DNA of 14,803 bases, taken from Polaromonas sp. UBA5171 (GTDB lineage: Bacteria > Pseudomonadota > Gammaproteobacteria > Burkholderiales > Burkholderiaceae_C). The notes under the pieces were generated by a model that saw only the letters and a list, made by a program, of their open reading frames with translations, did no database searches and was not told the origin of the DNA. How positions within the stretch are numbered: the stretch's first letter is position 1; each line of letters begins with the position of its first letter. The DNA lies in NCBI GenBank assembly GCA_002413395.1, contig DHWX01000081.1, positions 73,535-88,337 of the forward strand. The letters run 5' to 3'. The translations under genes and the position numbers were made by a program. Below are positions 1 through 7,555 of this stretch, piece by piece.

Positions 1-1019
1 GCCTGCGCCAGGTACAGGCCGGTGCGCAGCGACACCCCGGCGGTTGCCCCCAGCGCCCGCGTCAGCAGCGTGACCAGCCCCAGCTTGAAGAAGACCGGCA
101 AGGTCACCAGCAGCAGCACCACGGGCCAGTGCGCCGCGACCTCTCGCCAGTCCAGCATCATGCCCACGCTGATAAAAAACAGGCCCAGCAAGACATCGTG
201 AAACGGCCGAATGTCGGTTTCGACCTGGTGCTTGTACTCGGTTTCTGAAATCAGCATGCCGGCGATAAAGGCGCCCAGCGCCAGACTCAGGCCGGCGCGC
301 TCGGTCAGCCAGGCCAGCGCCAGCGTGACCAGCAACAGGTTAAGCACAAACAGCTCGTCGCTTTTGCGCCGCGCCACCAGGGTCAGCCACCAGCGCATGA
401 CGCGCTGGCCGCCCGTGAGCAGCAGGCCAATCAGTACGGTCGCTTTCAGCCCGGCCAGTGCCAGCGCCATGAACAGTTTGTCGGGCGGCGAACCCAGGGC
501 GGGAATGAGCACCAGCAATGGCACCACGGCCAGATCCTGGAACAGTAGCACGCCCATCACGCGCTTGCCGTGTTCGGATGCCAGCTCAAGCCGCTCGGCG
601 AGCAGCTTGACGACGATGGCCGTGCTGCTCATGGCGATGGCCCCGCCCAGCGCCAGCGCGGTGTGCCACTCCATCTTCCACAGGCTCGGTGCCAGGGTGG
701 CAAGAAACATCGAACCCACGGTCGCCAGCACCACGGTGAGTACCACCTGCAGCAGTCCCAGCCCGAAGACATGGTGGCGCATGGAACGCAGCTTGGACAG
801 GTTGAACTCCAGCCCGATCACAAACATCAGGAATACCACCCCAAACTCACCCAGATGGCGCACGCCGTCGGCGGTTTCCGCCAGCGCCAGTGCATTGGGC
901 CCAATCACCACGCCAACCGTGAGGTAGCCCAGCATGGGGGGTAATTTGAGCGAGCGGCAGGCGACCACACCCAGCACCGCGGCCAGCAGGTACAGCAAGG
1001 TCAGTTCAAGCGAACTCAT
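1..1019 (-). CDS. CPA2/Kef-type monovalent cation:proton antiporter, partial (C-terminus outside window)
   Basis: An inner-membrane antiporter expected to exchange K+ or Na+ for H+. The reading frame is open from an ATG at 1017-1019 to the window edge, giving 339 residues without a stop. Almost all of it is hydrophobic helices, consistent with the Na_H_Exchanger domain of CPA2 proteins. Family features include an early PPMLGYLTVGVVIGP segment (residues 27-41), GGAIAMSSTAIVVKLL (125-140) and LFQDLAVVPLLVL (159-171). Kef proteins usually carry a cytosolic TrkA-N nucleotide-binding domain after about residue 380; that part lies outside, so KefB, KefC and simpler CPA2 members cannot be told apart. 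It is divergent from kdsD, with a 104-base gap. No clear Shine-Dalgarno is seen before the ATG, but the start gives the usual short N-terminus before the first helix. Family assignment is strong; the transported ion is unknown. Confidence 0.9.
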   Translation of the reverse strand, partial: MSSLELTLLYLLAAVLGVVACRSLKLPPMLGYLTVGVVIGPNALALAETADGVRHLGEFGVVFLMFVIGLEFNLSKLRSMRHHVFGLGLLQVVLTVVLATVGSMFLATLAPSLWKMEWHTALALGGAIAMSSTAIVVKLLAERLELASEHGKRVMGVLLFQDLAVVPLLVLIPALGSPPDKLFMALALAGLKATVLIGLLLTGGQRVMRWWLTLVARRKSDELFVLNLLLVTLALAWLTERAGLSLALGAFIAGMLISETEYKHQVETDIRPFHDVLLGLFFISVGMMLDWREVAAHWPVVLLLVTLPVFFKLGLVTLLTRALGATAGVSLRTGLYLAQ

Positions 1020-1109
1020 GCGTTGATGGTAGCTGATGCAGCCGCCGTGAACTGCCCGCATGGTGGCTGTATTCCGCTGGAACCCGTGCCGTGCGTCATG
1101 GCGCTCGTC

Positions 1110-1117
1110 TATAGAAT
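1110..1117 (+). promoter_or_regulatory. Candidate -10 element for the kdsD operon
   Basis: TATAGAAT at 1110-1117 is a good match to a sigma-70 -10 hexamer and lies only 6-8 bases before the kdsD ATG at 1124. No convincing -35 is visible about 17 bases upstream, and no Shine-Dalgarno lies between it and the ATG. If used, transcription would start at or within a base or two of the start codon, giving a leaderless or nearly leaderless mRNA. This is inferred from sequence only. Confidence 0.4.
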
Positions 1118-1123
1118 GCAGTC

Positions 1124-2116
1124 ATGATCTTTAACGCCGAGAATTTTGATGCCGGGCAGGCGCTGGCCCTGGCCAGGAAAACCTTTGAGATAGAAGCCGC
1201 CGCCGTGCGCGCCCTGGCGAACCGCGTAGGGGGCGAATTTACCCAGGCGGCCCGGTTGATGCTTGCGTGCCGCGGGCATGTGGTCGTCATGGGCATGGGC
1301 AAAAGCGGGCACATCGGCCGCAAGATTGCCGCCACGCTGGCCTCCACCGGAACCCCGGCCCTGTTTGTGCATCCGGGCGAGGCCAGCCATGGCGATTTGG
1401 GCATGATCACCGTGCTGGATGTTGTGCTGGCCATTTCCAATAGTGGTGAAAGTGAGGAGCTCATCGCGATTCTTCCCGTGCTGAGCCGGCTCGGGGTGCC
1501 GCTTGTGGCCATTACCGGTGGCCTGCAATCGACGCTGGCCAAACATGCCCGCGTCACGCTGGACAGCAGCGTCGCCAAGGAAGCCTGCCCCTTGAATCTG
1601 GCGCCCACGGCCAGTACCACGGCGCAACTTGCGCTCGGCGACGCGCTGGCCGTGGCACTGCTTGACGCACGCGGCTTCAAGGAAGAAGACTTTGCCCGCT
1701 CCCACCCGGGCGGCGCGCTCGGCCGCAAGCTGCTGACCCACGTGAGCGATGTGATGCGCAGTGGCAGCGCTGTGCCGCAGGTCCGGCCTGCCACACCTTT
1801 TACCGAACTCATGCGTGAGATGAGCGCCAAGGGGCTGGGTGCTTCGGCTGTGGTGGACGAGAGCCGGCGCGTGCTGGGCATCTTCACCGACGGTGACCTG
1901 CGTCGTCTGGTTGAGACGGGCGTGGATTTGCGCAGCAGCACCGCCGGCGACGTCATGCACGCCCATCCGCGCACGGTGCGGACTGACTCGCTGGCCGTGG
2001 AGGCGGTCGCGCTGATGGAGCAGCACAGCATCACCAGCGTGCTGGTAGTGGACGAGGTGGGCGTGCTGTGCGGCGCGCTCAACACCAATGATCTAATGCG
2101 GGCCAAAGTGATCTGA
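1124..2116 (+). CDS. kdsD: Arabinose 5-phosphate isomerase KdsD (KpsF/GutQ family)
   Basis: A cytosolic enzyme that interconverts ribulose 5-phosphate and D-arabinose 5-phosphate, the first committed step of Kdo synthesis for lipopolysaccharide. The 330 residues match the family's usual length. An N-terminal SIS sugar-isomerase domain (about 30-180) contains GMGKSGHIGRK (57-67) and SNSGESEE (105-112), followed by SHPGGALGRKL (193-203) and two CBS domains (about 205-265 and 272-330). K60, E112, E153 and H194 correspond, with a one-residue shift, to the catalytic K59, E111, E152 and H193 of the E. coli enzyme (recalled numbering). The ATG at 1124 gives the typical short N-terminus. The stop codon directly abuts the kdsC ATG with no spacer, so the two are surely co-transcribed. 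KpsF/GutQ paralogues share this architecture, but the kdsC-lptC context favours KdsD. Confidence 0.95.
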   Translation: MIFNAENFDAGQALALARKTFEIEAAAVRALANRVGGEFTQAARLMLACRGHVVVMGMGKSGHIGRKIAATLASTGTPALFVHPGEASHGDLGMITVLDVVLAISNSGESEELIAILPVLSRLGVPLVAITGGLQSTLAKHARVTLDSSVAKEACPLNLAPTASTTAQLALGDALAVALLDARGFKEEDFARSHPGGALGRKLLTHVSDVMRSGSAVPQVRPATPFTELMREMSAKGLGASAVVDESRRVLGIFTDGDLRRLVETGVDLRSSTAGDVMHAHPRTVRTDSLAVEAVALMEQHSITSVLVVDEVGVLCGALNTNDLMRAKVI

Positions 2117-2734
2117 ATGACCGCCACGCTTTTCACTCCGGGTCATGCGCTGCCCCCCGAGGCATCTGTTCCGCTGGCCTTACCGGCGCTGGAACCGGCC
2201 TTGAATTTCCCGCCGGATCTGCTGCTCAGGGCCCAGGCCATCCGCGTCGCGTTTTTTGACGTGGACGGCGTGTTGACGGATGGCGGTCTTTATATCTCCG
2301 AGGGAGGCGAAACGCTCAAGCGGTTTAATACGCTCGATGGCCATGGCCTGAAGTTGCTGCAACAAGCGGGCATCACGCCAGCCGTCATTACTGGCCGTGA
2401 CAGCCCTGCCCTGCGCGCCAGACTGCGCGCGCTGGACATCACGCATGCCCACTTTGGCACTGAAGACAAACGACCTGCTGCTGAAATTACCCTGCAGGCG
2501 CTCGGGCTCGACTGGAGCGCGGCGGCGGCCATGGGCGACGACTGGCCCGACCTGCCCGTGCTGCGCCGTGCTGCGCTGAGGTGCGCGCCAGTGAATGCGC
2601 ACGCGCAAGTCAGGGCGCTGGCCCACTATGTCACGCAGGCCCGCGGTGGCGATGGCGCGGTGCGCGAACTGTGCGACCTGTTGCTGGTCGCCAGCGGTCG
2701 CTATGCCAGCTTGCTGCAGGAATTCGGCCAATGA
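2117..2734 (+). CDS. kdsC: 3-deoxy-D-manno-octulosonate 8-phosphate phosphatase KdsC
   Basis: A cytosolic HAD-superfamily phosphatase that releases Kdo from Kdo 8-phosphate. Motif I is FFDVDGVLTDGG (46-57), with D48 as nucleophile and D50 as acid/base. Motif II is the Thr of VITGRDS, and the acidic motif near the C-terminus is MGDDWPDLPVL. KRFNTLDGHGLKLLQ and HFGTEDK are typical of KdsC. At 205 residues it is about 25 longer than many homologues, because of a proline/alanine-rich N-terminal stretch before the conserved core. An internal TTG at residue 29 (about 2201) would give a more ordinary length. The ATG at 2117 abuts the kdsD stop and is kept for that coupling. Its stop overlaps the lptC start by ATGA. 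Confidence 0.94.
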   Translation: MTATLFTPGHALPPEASVPLALPALEPALNFPPDLLLRAQAIRVAFFDVDGVLTDGGLYISEGGETLKRFNTLDGHGLKLLQQAGITPAVITGRDSPALRARLRALDITHAHFGTEDKRPAAEITLQALGLDWSAAAAMGDDWPDLPVLRRAALRCAPVNAHAQVRALAHYVTQARGGDGAVRELCDLLLVASGRYASLLQEFGQ

Positions 2735-3426
2735 CCACCGCCCCTTCCCTTGCCTCCATTGGCCAGGACGGCGTGCAGAAGCATTTAAAGAGTGGATGGC
2801 GCATGGTTCCCCGCTTGTGGGACAGCCTGGCCATGTACGTGCCGATGTTGATGATGGGCGCGCTGGCGCTGGGTACTTACTGGCTGGTGCGCAACGCACC
2901 GATCTTCAGCACGCCGGAGGTCGCCCAGGAGGTCAGTCACGAGGTGGACTATTTCATGCGCAAGTTCAGCGTCAAAACCTTCGACGAAGGCGGCAAGCTC
3001 AAAAGCGAAATTTATGGTGTTGAGGCGCGGCATTTCCCGGACACCGACATTCTGGAAATTGACCAGGTGCGGATTCGCAGCATCGACGCCGAAGGGCATC
3101 TCACCACCGCCACAGCCAACCGCGCCTACGCCAACAGCGATGGCTCTGAAGTGCAACTGGTGGGCAATGCGCTGGTGGTGCGCGAGCCCAGCCGCAACGC
3201 CGCAGGCGTGGAAACGCCGCGCATGGAATTTCGCGGTGAGTTCCTGGACGCATTCTTGAACGATGAGCGCGTCAAGTCGCACAAACCCGTTGTTTTGACG
3301 CGCGGCGCGGACCAGTTCACCGGTGACACCTTTGCCTATGACAACCTCAGCCAAGTCGTCGATCTCACTGGCCATGTGCGGGGTTGGCTGGTGCCCGGCT
3401 TGGCCAAGAGCACTGGCGCCCGCTAG
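2731..3426 (+). CDS. lptC: LPS export system protein LptC
   Basis: LptC is a bitopic inner-membrane protein that receives LPS from the LptBFG transporter and passes it to periplasmic LptA. The start is the ATG at 2731 overlapping the kdsC stop (ATGA); upstream in-frame extension to a GTG at 2581 only re-reads kdsC and is rejected. The product has 231 residues. A cytosolic head of about 32 residues precedes one membrane anchor (about 33-53, ending LALGTYWLV). The periplasmic part holds the beta-jellyroll LptC/YrbK features: VDYFMRKFSVKTFDEGGKLKSEI, a HFPDTDILEID stretch and the late GDTFAYDNLSQVVDLTGHVRG. Both its position after kdsC and the fold pattern support the call. lptA and lptB do not follow immediately; an SDR gene does. 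Confidence 0.92.
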   Translation: MTTAPSLASIGQDGVQKHLKSGWRMVPRLWDSLAMYVPMLMMGALALGTYWLVRNAPIFSTPEVAQEVSHEVDYFMRKFSVKTFDEGGKLKSEIYGVEARHFPDTDILEIDQVRIRSIDAEGHLTTATANRAYANSDGSEVQLVGNALVVREPSRNAAGVETPRMEFRGEFLDAFLNDERVKSHKPVVLTRGADQFTGDTFAYDNLSQVVDLTGHVRGWLVPGLAKSTGAR

Positions 3427-3466
3427 GGCATGCCTTCCGGTCGCCGCCCTTTTGCCGGGTTTCACC

Positions 3467-4243
3467 ATGTCCAGACTGGTCTTTATCACGGGCGCATCCA
3501 GCGGTATTGGCCAGGCGCTGGCGCTGCGCTATGTCGCGGCGGGGTACCGGCTGGCGCTTGCAGCGCGCCGGACCGACGAAGTTCAATCCTGGGCCGAGAC
3601 CTATGGGCTCAGCGGCGACCGCTACCGGATTTACCCGGCTGATGTGTCCCGTATCGACAGCATTGTCGCGGCCGGACAGGCCTGCATGGCCGCTCAGGGC
3701 GTGCCGGATGTGGTGATTGCCAATGCCGGTATCAGTATCGGTATGGATACTGCCGCACGCGAAGACCTGGATGTCATGACGCAGATTTTTGCCACCAACG
3801 TCATCGGTGTAGCGGCCACGTTTCATCCGTTTGTGGCGGCCATGGTGGCGCGCGGCAGCGGAGACTTTGTCGGCATTGGCAGCGTGGCCGGCATACGCGG
3901 TCTGCCGGGCCACGCTGCCTACTGCGCCAGCAAAGCGGCACTCATCAGCTATTGCGAGAGTTTGCGCGGCGAACTTCGGTCTGGCGGAGTGAAGGTTGTG
4001 ACGATTTGCCCAGGCTATATCGACACCCCCCTGACACGAAAAAACCGCTATTCCATGCCGTTCTTGATGCCAGCCGGGGTGTTTGCAGACAAGGCTTTTA
4101 CCGCCATTCAGGCGGGACACACGTACTGTGTCATTCCGTGGCAAATGGGTGTCGTGGCCAAGCTGTTGCGCCTGCTGCCCAATGCGCTGTTTGACATGGC
4201 GCTGGCAGGCCGCGCGCGCAAGCCGCGGCAGGACCAGCGCTGA
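3467..4243 (+). CDS. Classical short-chain dehydrogenase/reductase (SDR), substrate unknown
   Basis: A 258-residue NAD(P)-dependent oxidoreductase with a Rossmann fold. The complete classical SDR motif set is visible: the nucleotide-binding TGASSGIG (8-15), NAG (86-88), the structural N111, catalytic S139, and Y152-x-x-x-K156 (YCASK), then PGYIDTPL (182-189). Residues R34 and R35 after the second strand suggest, but do not prove, a preference for NADPH. The C-terminus (about 225-250) is hydrophobic and basic and might associate with the membrane. ATG 3467 was chosen because it places the first strand right at the N-terminus; the longer frame upstream overlaps lptC and is unlikely. The 40-base gap after lptC suggests the same transcript. 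The substrate cannot be read from the sequence. Confidence 0.9.
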   Translation: MSRLVFITGASSGIGQALALRYVAAGYRLALAARRTDEVQSWAETYGLSGDRYRIYPADVSRIDSIVAAGQACMAAQGVPDVVIANAGISIGMDTAAREDLDVMTQIFATNVIGVAATFHPFVAAMVARGSGDFVGIGSVAGIRGLPGHAAYCASKAALISYCESLRGELRSGGVKVVTICPGYIDTPLTRKNRYSMPFLMPAGVFADKAFTAIQAGHTYCVIPWQMGVVAKLLRLLPNALFDMALAGRARKPRQDQR

Positions 4244-4290
4244 TCAGAAATGACGGAACCGGGCGGAGGCACGGGCGCCAAGCCATCGCA

Positions 4291-4809
4291 TCACAAAGGG
4301 TGCTCGGTGTAAAACCTGCCACCGTGAAACAGCAGTGGCGCAGCACCGGTGCGGTGGCTGCAGCGCTCCACCTCGCCGACAAAGATCACATGGTCGCCTT
4401 CCTCATAGCGGCTGCGGTTGAAGCATTCAAAGGTGGCGGCTGCGCCAGCCAGCACGGGCGAGCCGCAAGCGCCTTCGATGAAGGCGACGTCCTTCCAGCG
4501 GTCATCGCGCTTGCCGGCAAAGCGTTCAGCCAGCTCTTTCTGGTCGGCCGCGAGAATGTTGATGACGTAATGCGAGCCGGTGCTCAGTGCCGCCATCGAG
4601 CCGGCGGCCTGCGACAGGCTCCATAAAACCAGCGGCGGATTGAGCGACACTGAATTGAAGGAGTTGGCGGTCAGGCCGACCAGAACGCCTGTTGGCGTGC
4701 GCGCGGTGACGATGGTGACCCCGGTGGCAAACATGGCCAGTGACGCGCGGAATTCCCGCGGAGAAAAGCTCGGGCTGCGCGCGTGGCGAAGGGCGGAGGG
4801 GGACAACAT
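4291..4809 (-). CDS. Flavin reductase-like, FMN-binding split-barrel protein
   Basis: A 172-residue protein of the flavin-reductase domain family: the small NAD(P)H:FMN/FAD reductases that feed reduced flavin to two-component monooxygenases, and related FMN proteins. Recognisable segments are FATGVTIVT (27-35), GLTANSFNSVSLNPPLVLWSL (45-65), YVINIL (81-86), ERFAGKRDDRW (95-105) and GDHVIFVGEV (138-147), and the length is typical. The ATG at 4807-4809 is preferred; an in-frame TTG at 4876-4878 would add 23 residues that show no family similarity and would abut the upstream esterase. No strong Shine-Dalgarno is seen. It is convergent with the SDR (47-base gap) and lies downstream of the esterase in the same direction. 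No monooxygenase partner is adjacent, so the physiological role is unclear. Confidence 0.87.
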   Translation of the reverse strand: MLSPSALRHARSPSFSPREFRASLAMFATGVTIVTARTPTGVLVGLTANSFNSVSLNPPLVLWSLSQAAGSMAALSTGSHYVINILAADQKELAERFAGKRDDRWKDVAFIEGACGSPVLAGAAATFECFNRSRYEEGDHVIFVGEVERCSHRTGAAPLLFHGGRFYTEHPL

Positions 4810-4878
4810 AGCCGTGTAATTTAACTCAAGCGGGCAATGCGCGTTTTCAGATGCTGCCGCGCGCGCCCTATCAGTCAA

Positions 4879-5971
4879 TTACTGGCGATGCTGCAGAAAA
4901 AATTCAAGCATTGCCAGGGACGCGCCCGGGCCTTGCGGGTCAGTGAACGAGCCCGCCTCGCTTCCGCCTGACCAGGCGTGCGGCCCTGACTCGATGGACC
5001 AGTGCTCGACGTACGACTTTCCGTTGGCCGCGCTGTAGATGGTTCGCAGGGCACTTCGGCGGGGGTCCGTGCTGACCTGACTTTCCTCGGTGCGCTGGAT
5101 TTTTTCCAGCACCAGGCCTGAAGCGGCCAAGGCCGCAAGCGCTGAGTCCGCGATCTGGTCGCCGTTCCCGGGGTGAACGGTTGTGTCAGCGCTGCCGTGG
5201 AAAACAATGGTCGGCATGCCGCTGTCCTGCTCCTGCGCCAGCGTGGAACGGTGAGCACCCCGGCGCATGGCGCTAAAGGCCGCTACTATGTTGCTGGCGG
5301 CACCGGTCGGGATTCCCGAGTGCACCCCCACTGCCGAAAACAGCTCGGGGTACAGCCCTGCCACCGTCGCAGCCATTGCCCCACCCGCCGAGAGCCCGGC
5401 GATATAGACCCGGCCCGGGTCCGCGTCGTGGTTTTGGAGCACCTGTTGCGACAGTGCTGCCGATCATGGCAGCTTCACCGGCCTCCTTGTCTTGATTGGC
5501 GGGCTCAAACCAGTTCCAGCAACGCATCGGGTTTGCCCTGGACGACTGCTCGGGGTAAAGCACGATGCAGTCTTTTTCCCCGGCCAGCGCGTTCATGCCG
5601 GTGCCTTGCGCAAAGTCGGCCGCGTCCTGCTTGCAGCCATGCAGCATGACCACCAGGGGCAAGGGTGACAGGGATTGGGAGTCCGGCGCGGCCATGGCCG
5701 GGAGATAAAGCCGGTAGGCATAGCCCTCATCACCAAACATGAAGACATGTTCGGTGAAGCTGGCTGGCCGTGGCTGGATGGAAACGTCCATTCGCATGGC
5801 TGGCTTGAGCACCGGCACTGGTGCGGCGACAGGTGCAACCGGAAGCTGAGATTGCGGGGGTTGGGCGTCGGCCAGCCCCAGTGCCCCCCGGATCAACCGC
5901 ATTGCGCCGAGCAGCCGGACATGACGGTCCGATGGCGCTGCTTTCAAAAATTCTCTTATTGAAATACTCAC
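4879..5971 (-). pseudogene. PHB depolymerase family esterase (LpqC-like) broken by a frameshift near 5460
   Basis: An alpha/beta-hydrolase of the esterase/PHB depolymerase family, which cleaves ester bonds in short-chain polyhydroxyalkanoates or related substrates. The N-terminal part reads in one frame from a GTG at 5969-5971 (GGAGAG eight bases upstream): a basic head, a proline-rich linker (about 38-57) and the oxyanion-hole segment HGCKQDAADFAQGTGM (111-126). Family similarity continues to GEAAMI (165-170). It then jumps to the next frame, which holds the nucleophile elbow GLSAGG, the Asp region HGSADTTVHPGN and the His region GPHAWSGG, ending at 4879. Removing one base at 5460-5461 restores a protein of about 363 residues. 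All three catalytic regions survive, so the break is recent or a sequencing error. No clear Sec signal peptide is seen. Confidence 0.85.
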
Positions 5972-6185
5972 TAAAACTCTCCATTGTGCAGAAATTGCTG
6001 CAGTGCAACAAAGAATACGCTCTTTTGGCTTCCGGCGCGCAGGCGAGGGGTTATGCGGCAGCTCGTGTCATCTGCAGCATAAAGACCTCTTTCTGACTTT
6101 CTCGGGAGCGCGTGGCTGGTTTCAATGGATAGCAAATTAAACTGTCTGGGAAAGCATCAGAACAACTAATACAGGAAGGCTCTCG
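5972..6185 (+). other. Divergent intergenic region between the esterase and argP
   Basis: This 214-base region holds the candidate TGC-rich operator (5984-6011) on the esterase side and the argP ribosome binding site (AGGAAGG, 6173-6179). TAATAC at 6167-6172 lies just before that site but has no -35 at a proper distance. The AT-rich stretch around 6131-6142 is the likeliest place for the argP promoter; no clear LysR T-N11-A box could be chosen. Confidence 0.4.
5984..6011 (-). promoter_or_regulatory. TGC-rich palindromic element upstream of the esterase, candidate PhaR-type operator
   Basis: The plus strand has TTGTGCA at 5984-5990 and TTGCTGCAGTGCAACAA at 5995-6011. The second is an imperfect palindrome around CTGCAG with TGC/GCA half-sites, and the two outer arms (TTGTGCA and TGCAACAA) also pair. 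It lies 13-40 bases upstream of the esterase GTG. PHA-metabolism repressors of the PhaR type are known to bind TGC/GCA-rich palindromes near phasin and PHA genes, which would fit this neighbour. ArgP/LysR binding is an alternative. Confidence 0.35.
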
Positions 6186-7151
6186 ATGAGTACTTTTGAC
6201 CCCGATGCGCTCGAATGCATGGCGGCCATTGTGGAAGAAGGCGGCTTTGAGCGCGCCGCCCAGCGCCTGTCCATCACCCAGTCTGCAGTTTCTCAGCGCT
6301 TACGGGCGCTGGAATCCCAGGTCGGGACTGTGCTGATTGTGCGCAGCAGGCCACTCAAGCCGACATCCGCGGGTCGGCTGCTACTCAAACACACCAAGAT
6401 GCTGCGCCTGCTGCGTGCCGATCTGGAGCGCGACCTGAAAGAGCTGGCGCCCAGCGCGCTTGGCGGCGCGTGCGAGGAAGAGCGTATCTCGATCGCCATC
6501 AACGCCGACAGCGTTGCCACCTGGGCCTTGCCGGCGCTGACCGGGCTGGCGCGGCAGGGCCTGTCGGTGGAGATCATCACCGACGACCAGGACTTCACCC
6601 ATGAGTGGCTGCGCGAGGGCCAGGTGCTGGGCTGCGTCACCACGCTCAAACAGGCCTTGCGCGGCTGCAAGGTCGTGGCGCTCGGTGCCATGGAGTATGT
6701 CGCCGTGGCCTCCCCTGCATTTGCGCAGGAACGGCTGGCCAGGGGTGCCGCCCGCGGCCGCAGTGCCAGCGACAGGGCTTCGACATCGCTGCTGAGCGCC
6801 CACAATTTCCGCGACATGCATTTCGTGGCGTTCAACCGCAAGGACGACATGCAAAGCGAGTTTGTCGCCAAAGCCTTCGGGCTCAAGCGGGTCACGCTCA
6901 ACCAGTTGTTTGTGCCCTCGTCGGAAGGCCAGGTGCGTGCCGTGCTGGCGGGTTGGGGCGCCAGCGTAGTGCCGCGCCTGCTCGTGCAGGGCTTGCTCGA
7001 TCAGGGCCTGCTCGTCAATATTGCGCCCACTTACACACTGCCTATCCAGTTGTACTGGCATTGCTGGAATCTGGAGTCGGAAGTGCTGGACGCGCTGACC
7101 GCGGCGCTCAAGCAGGCGGCCGCTTCGTCGCTGATGGTCGGGCGCGTCTAG
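6186..7151 (+). CDS. argP: LysR-family regulator, ArgP/LysG type
   Basis: A DNA-binding transcriptional regulator of 321 residues. The N-terminal winged helix-turn-helix (about 5-65) reads GGFERAAQRLSITQSAVSQRLRALE, very close to the E. coli ArgP pattern, and the effector domain has the ArgP-like INADSVATWALPAL, GCVTTLKQALRGC and LGAMEYVAVASPAF. ArgP senses lysine/arginine and activates the arginine exporter argO (lysE in relatives), among others. The start is secure: AGGAAGG at 6173-6179, six bases before the ATG. It is divergent from the broken esterase across a 214-base spacer, with no amino-acid exporter beside it, so the target is not evident. Residues about 193-200 (Arg/Ser/Gly-rich) look like a small insertion in the effector domain. 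LysR-type regulators often control the divergent neighbour and themselves. Confidence 0.85.
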   Translation: MSTFDPDALECMAAIVEEGGFERAAQRLSITQSAVSQRLRALESQVGTVLIVRSRPLKPTSAGRLLLKHTKMLRLLRADLERDLKELAPSALGGACEEERISIAINADSVATWALPALTGLARQGLSVEIITDDQDFTHEWLREGQVLGCVTTLKQALRGCKVVALGAMEYVAVASPAFAQERLARGAARGRSASDRASTSLLSAHNFRDMHFVAFNRKDDMQSEFVAKAFGLKRVTLNQLFVPSSEGQVRAVLAGWGASVVPRLLVQGLLDQGLLVNIAPTYTLPIQLYWHCWNLESEVLDALTAALKQAAASSLMVGRV

Positions 7152-7250
7152 TCGGCTGATTTCCAGTGGCGTTTCCGTGACATAAGGCCGGTAACTACGG
7201 GAACGTCAGGTGTCGCCAAATTTTACCGAGGAGTATCCTGAAGCCAACCT

Positions 7251-7257
7251 AGGAGAG
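7251..7257 (+). promoter_or_regulatory. Ribosome binding site of the decayed binding-protein gene
   Basis: AGGAGAG lies four bases before the ATG at 7262. It marks the original start of the truncated LivK-like gene and shows that the 5' end of this locus is preserved although the coding part is broken. Confidence 0.6.
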
Positions 7258-7261
7258 ATCC

Positions 7262-7555
7262 ATGCTTTCTACCGTTCTCCTTGCTCGCATCGTCGCCCTG
7301 AGAGTCGGAGTCATCGGCCCATTCGCCGGTCCGTCGGGCGACTTTGGCATGCCTATGCTCAATGGCCTCCATCTGGCTGTGGACTACATCAGCGCGGTCG
7401 GGGTCTATCTGGGACGCGAGCTCGAAATTGTGCGCAAGGACGACCAAGTCAATCCGGACGTCGGCCTGAAGATGTCCCAGGAACTGGTGAGTGAGAAAGT
7501 CGTCGCCACGATCAATGTTTTGCAACACCGGCGTGGCCATGAAATCTGCTGATGT
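7262..7555 (+). pseudogene. Truncated, frameshifted branched-chain amino acid/urea-type ABC substrate-binding protein (LivK-like)
   Basis: Remnant of a type-1 periplasmic binding protein. After a shortened hydrophobic N-terminus (MLSTVLLARIVALR, probably what is left of a signal peptide) come typical first-lobe sequences: VGVIGPFAGPSGDFG, MPMLNGLHLAVDYI, YLGRELEIVRKDDQVNPDVGLKMSQELVSEKVVATI. At about 7514-7521 the frame breaks. The next frame reads FCNTGVAMKSADV, the usual continuation in this family, and then meets TGA at 7556-7558. Intact members have about 370-400 residues, so roughly three quarters is missing. In related gene neighbourhoods such proteins precede a sensor kinase, which fits the kinase remnant directly downstream. 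A short peptide may still be translated, but a functional binding protein is not expected. Confidence 0.8.

Noticed and set aside
211..927. Plus-strand 238-codon ORF over the antiporter
   Set aside because: The minus strand carries a continuous Kef-type membrane protein; the plus-strand product is a Ser/Thr/Arg-rich shadow.
1096..2136. Long antisense ORFs (346 and 305 codons) opposite kdsD
   Set aside because: They are compositional shadows of a GC-rich gene; the plus-strand frame has full KdsD catalytic motifs, and the antisense products show no recognisable family.
2581..2730. N-terminal extension of LptC to an upstream GTG
   Set aside because: It only re-reads kdsC in another frame; the ATG at 2731 with ATGA overlap gives a normal LptC.
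5440..5480. Programmed frameshifting in the esterase gene
   Set aside because: No slippery heptamer, run of identical bases or downstream structure is evident at the switch point; mutation or error is simpler.
7152..7261. Integration boundary (att site, IS end or tRNA) between argP and the signalling region
   Set aside because: No tRNA, inverted repeat, target duplication or recombinase was seen; only an ordinary spacer ending in a ribosome binding site.
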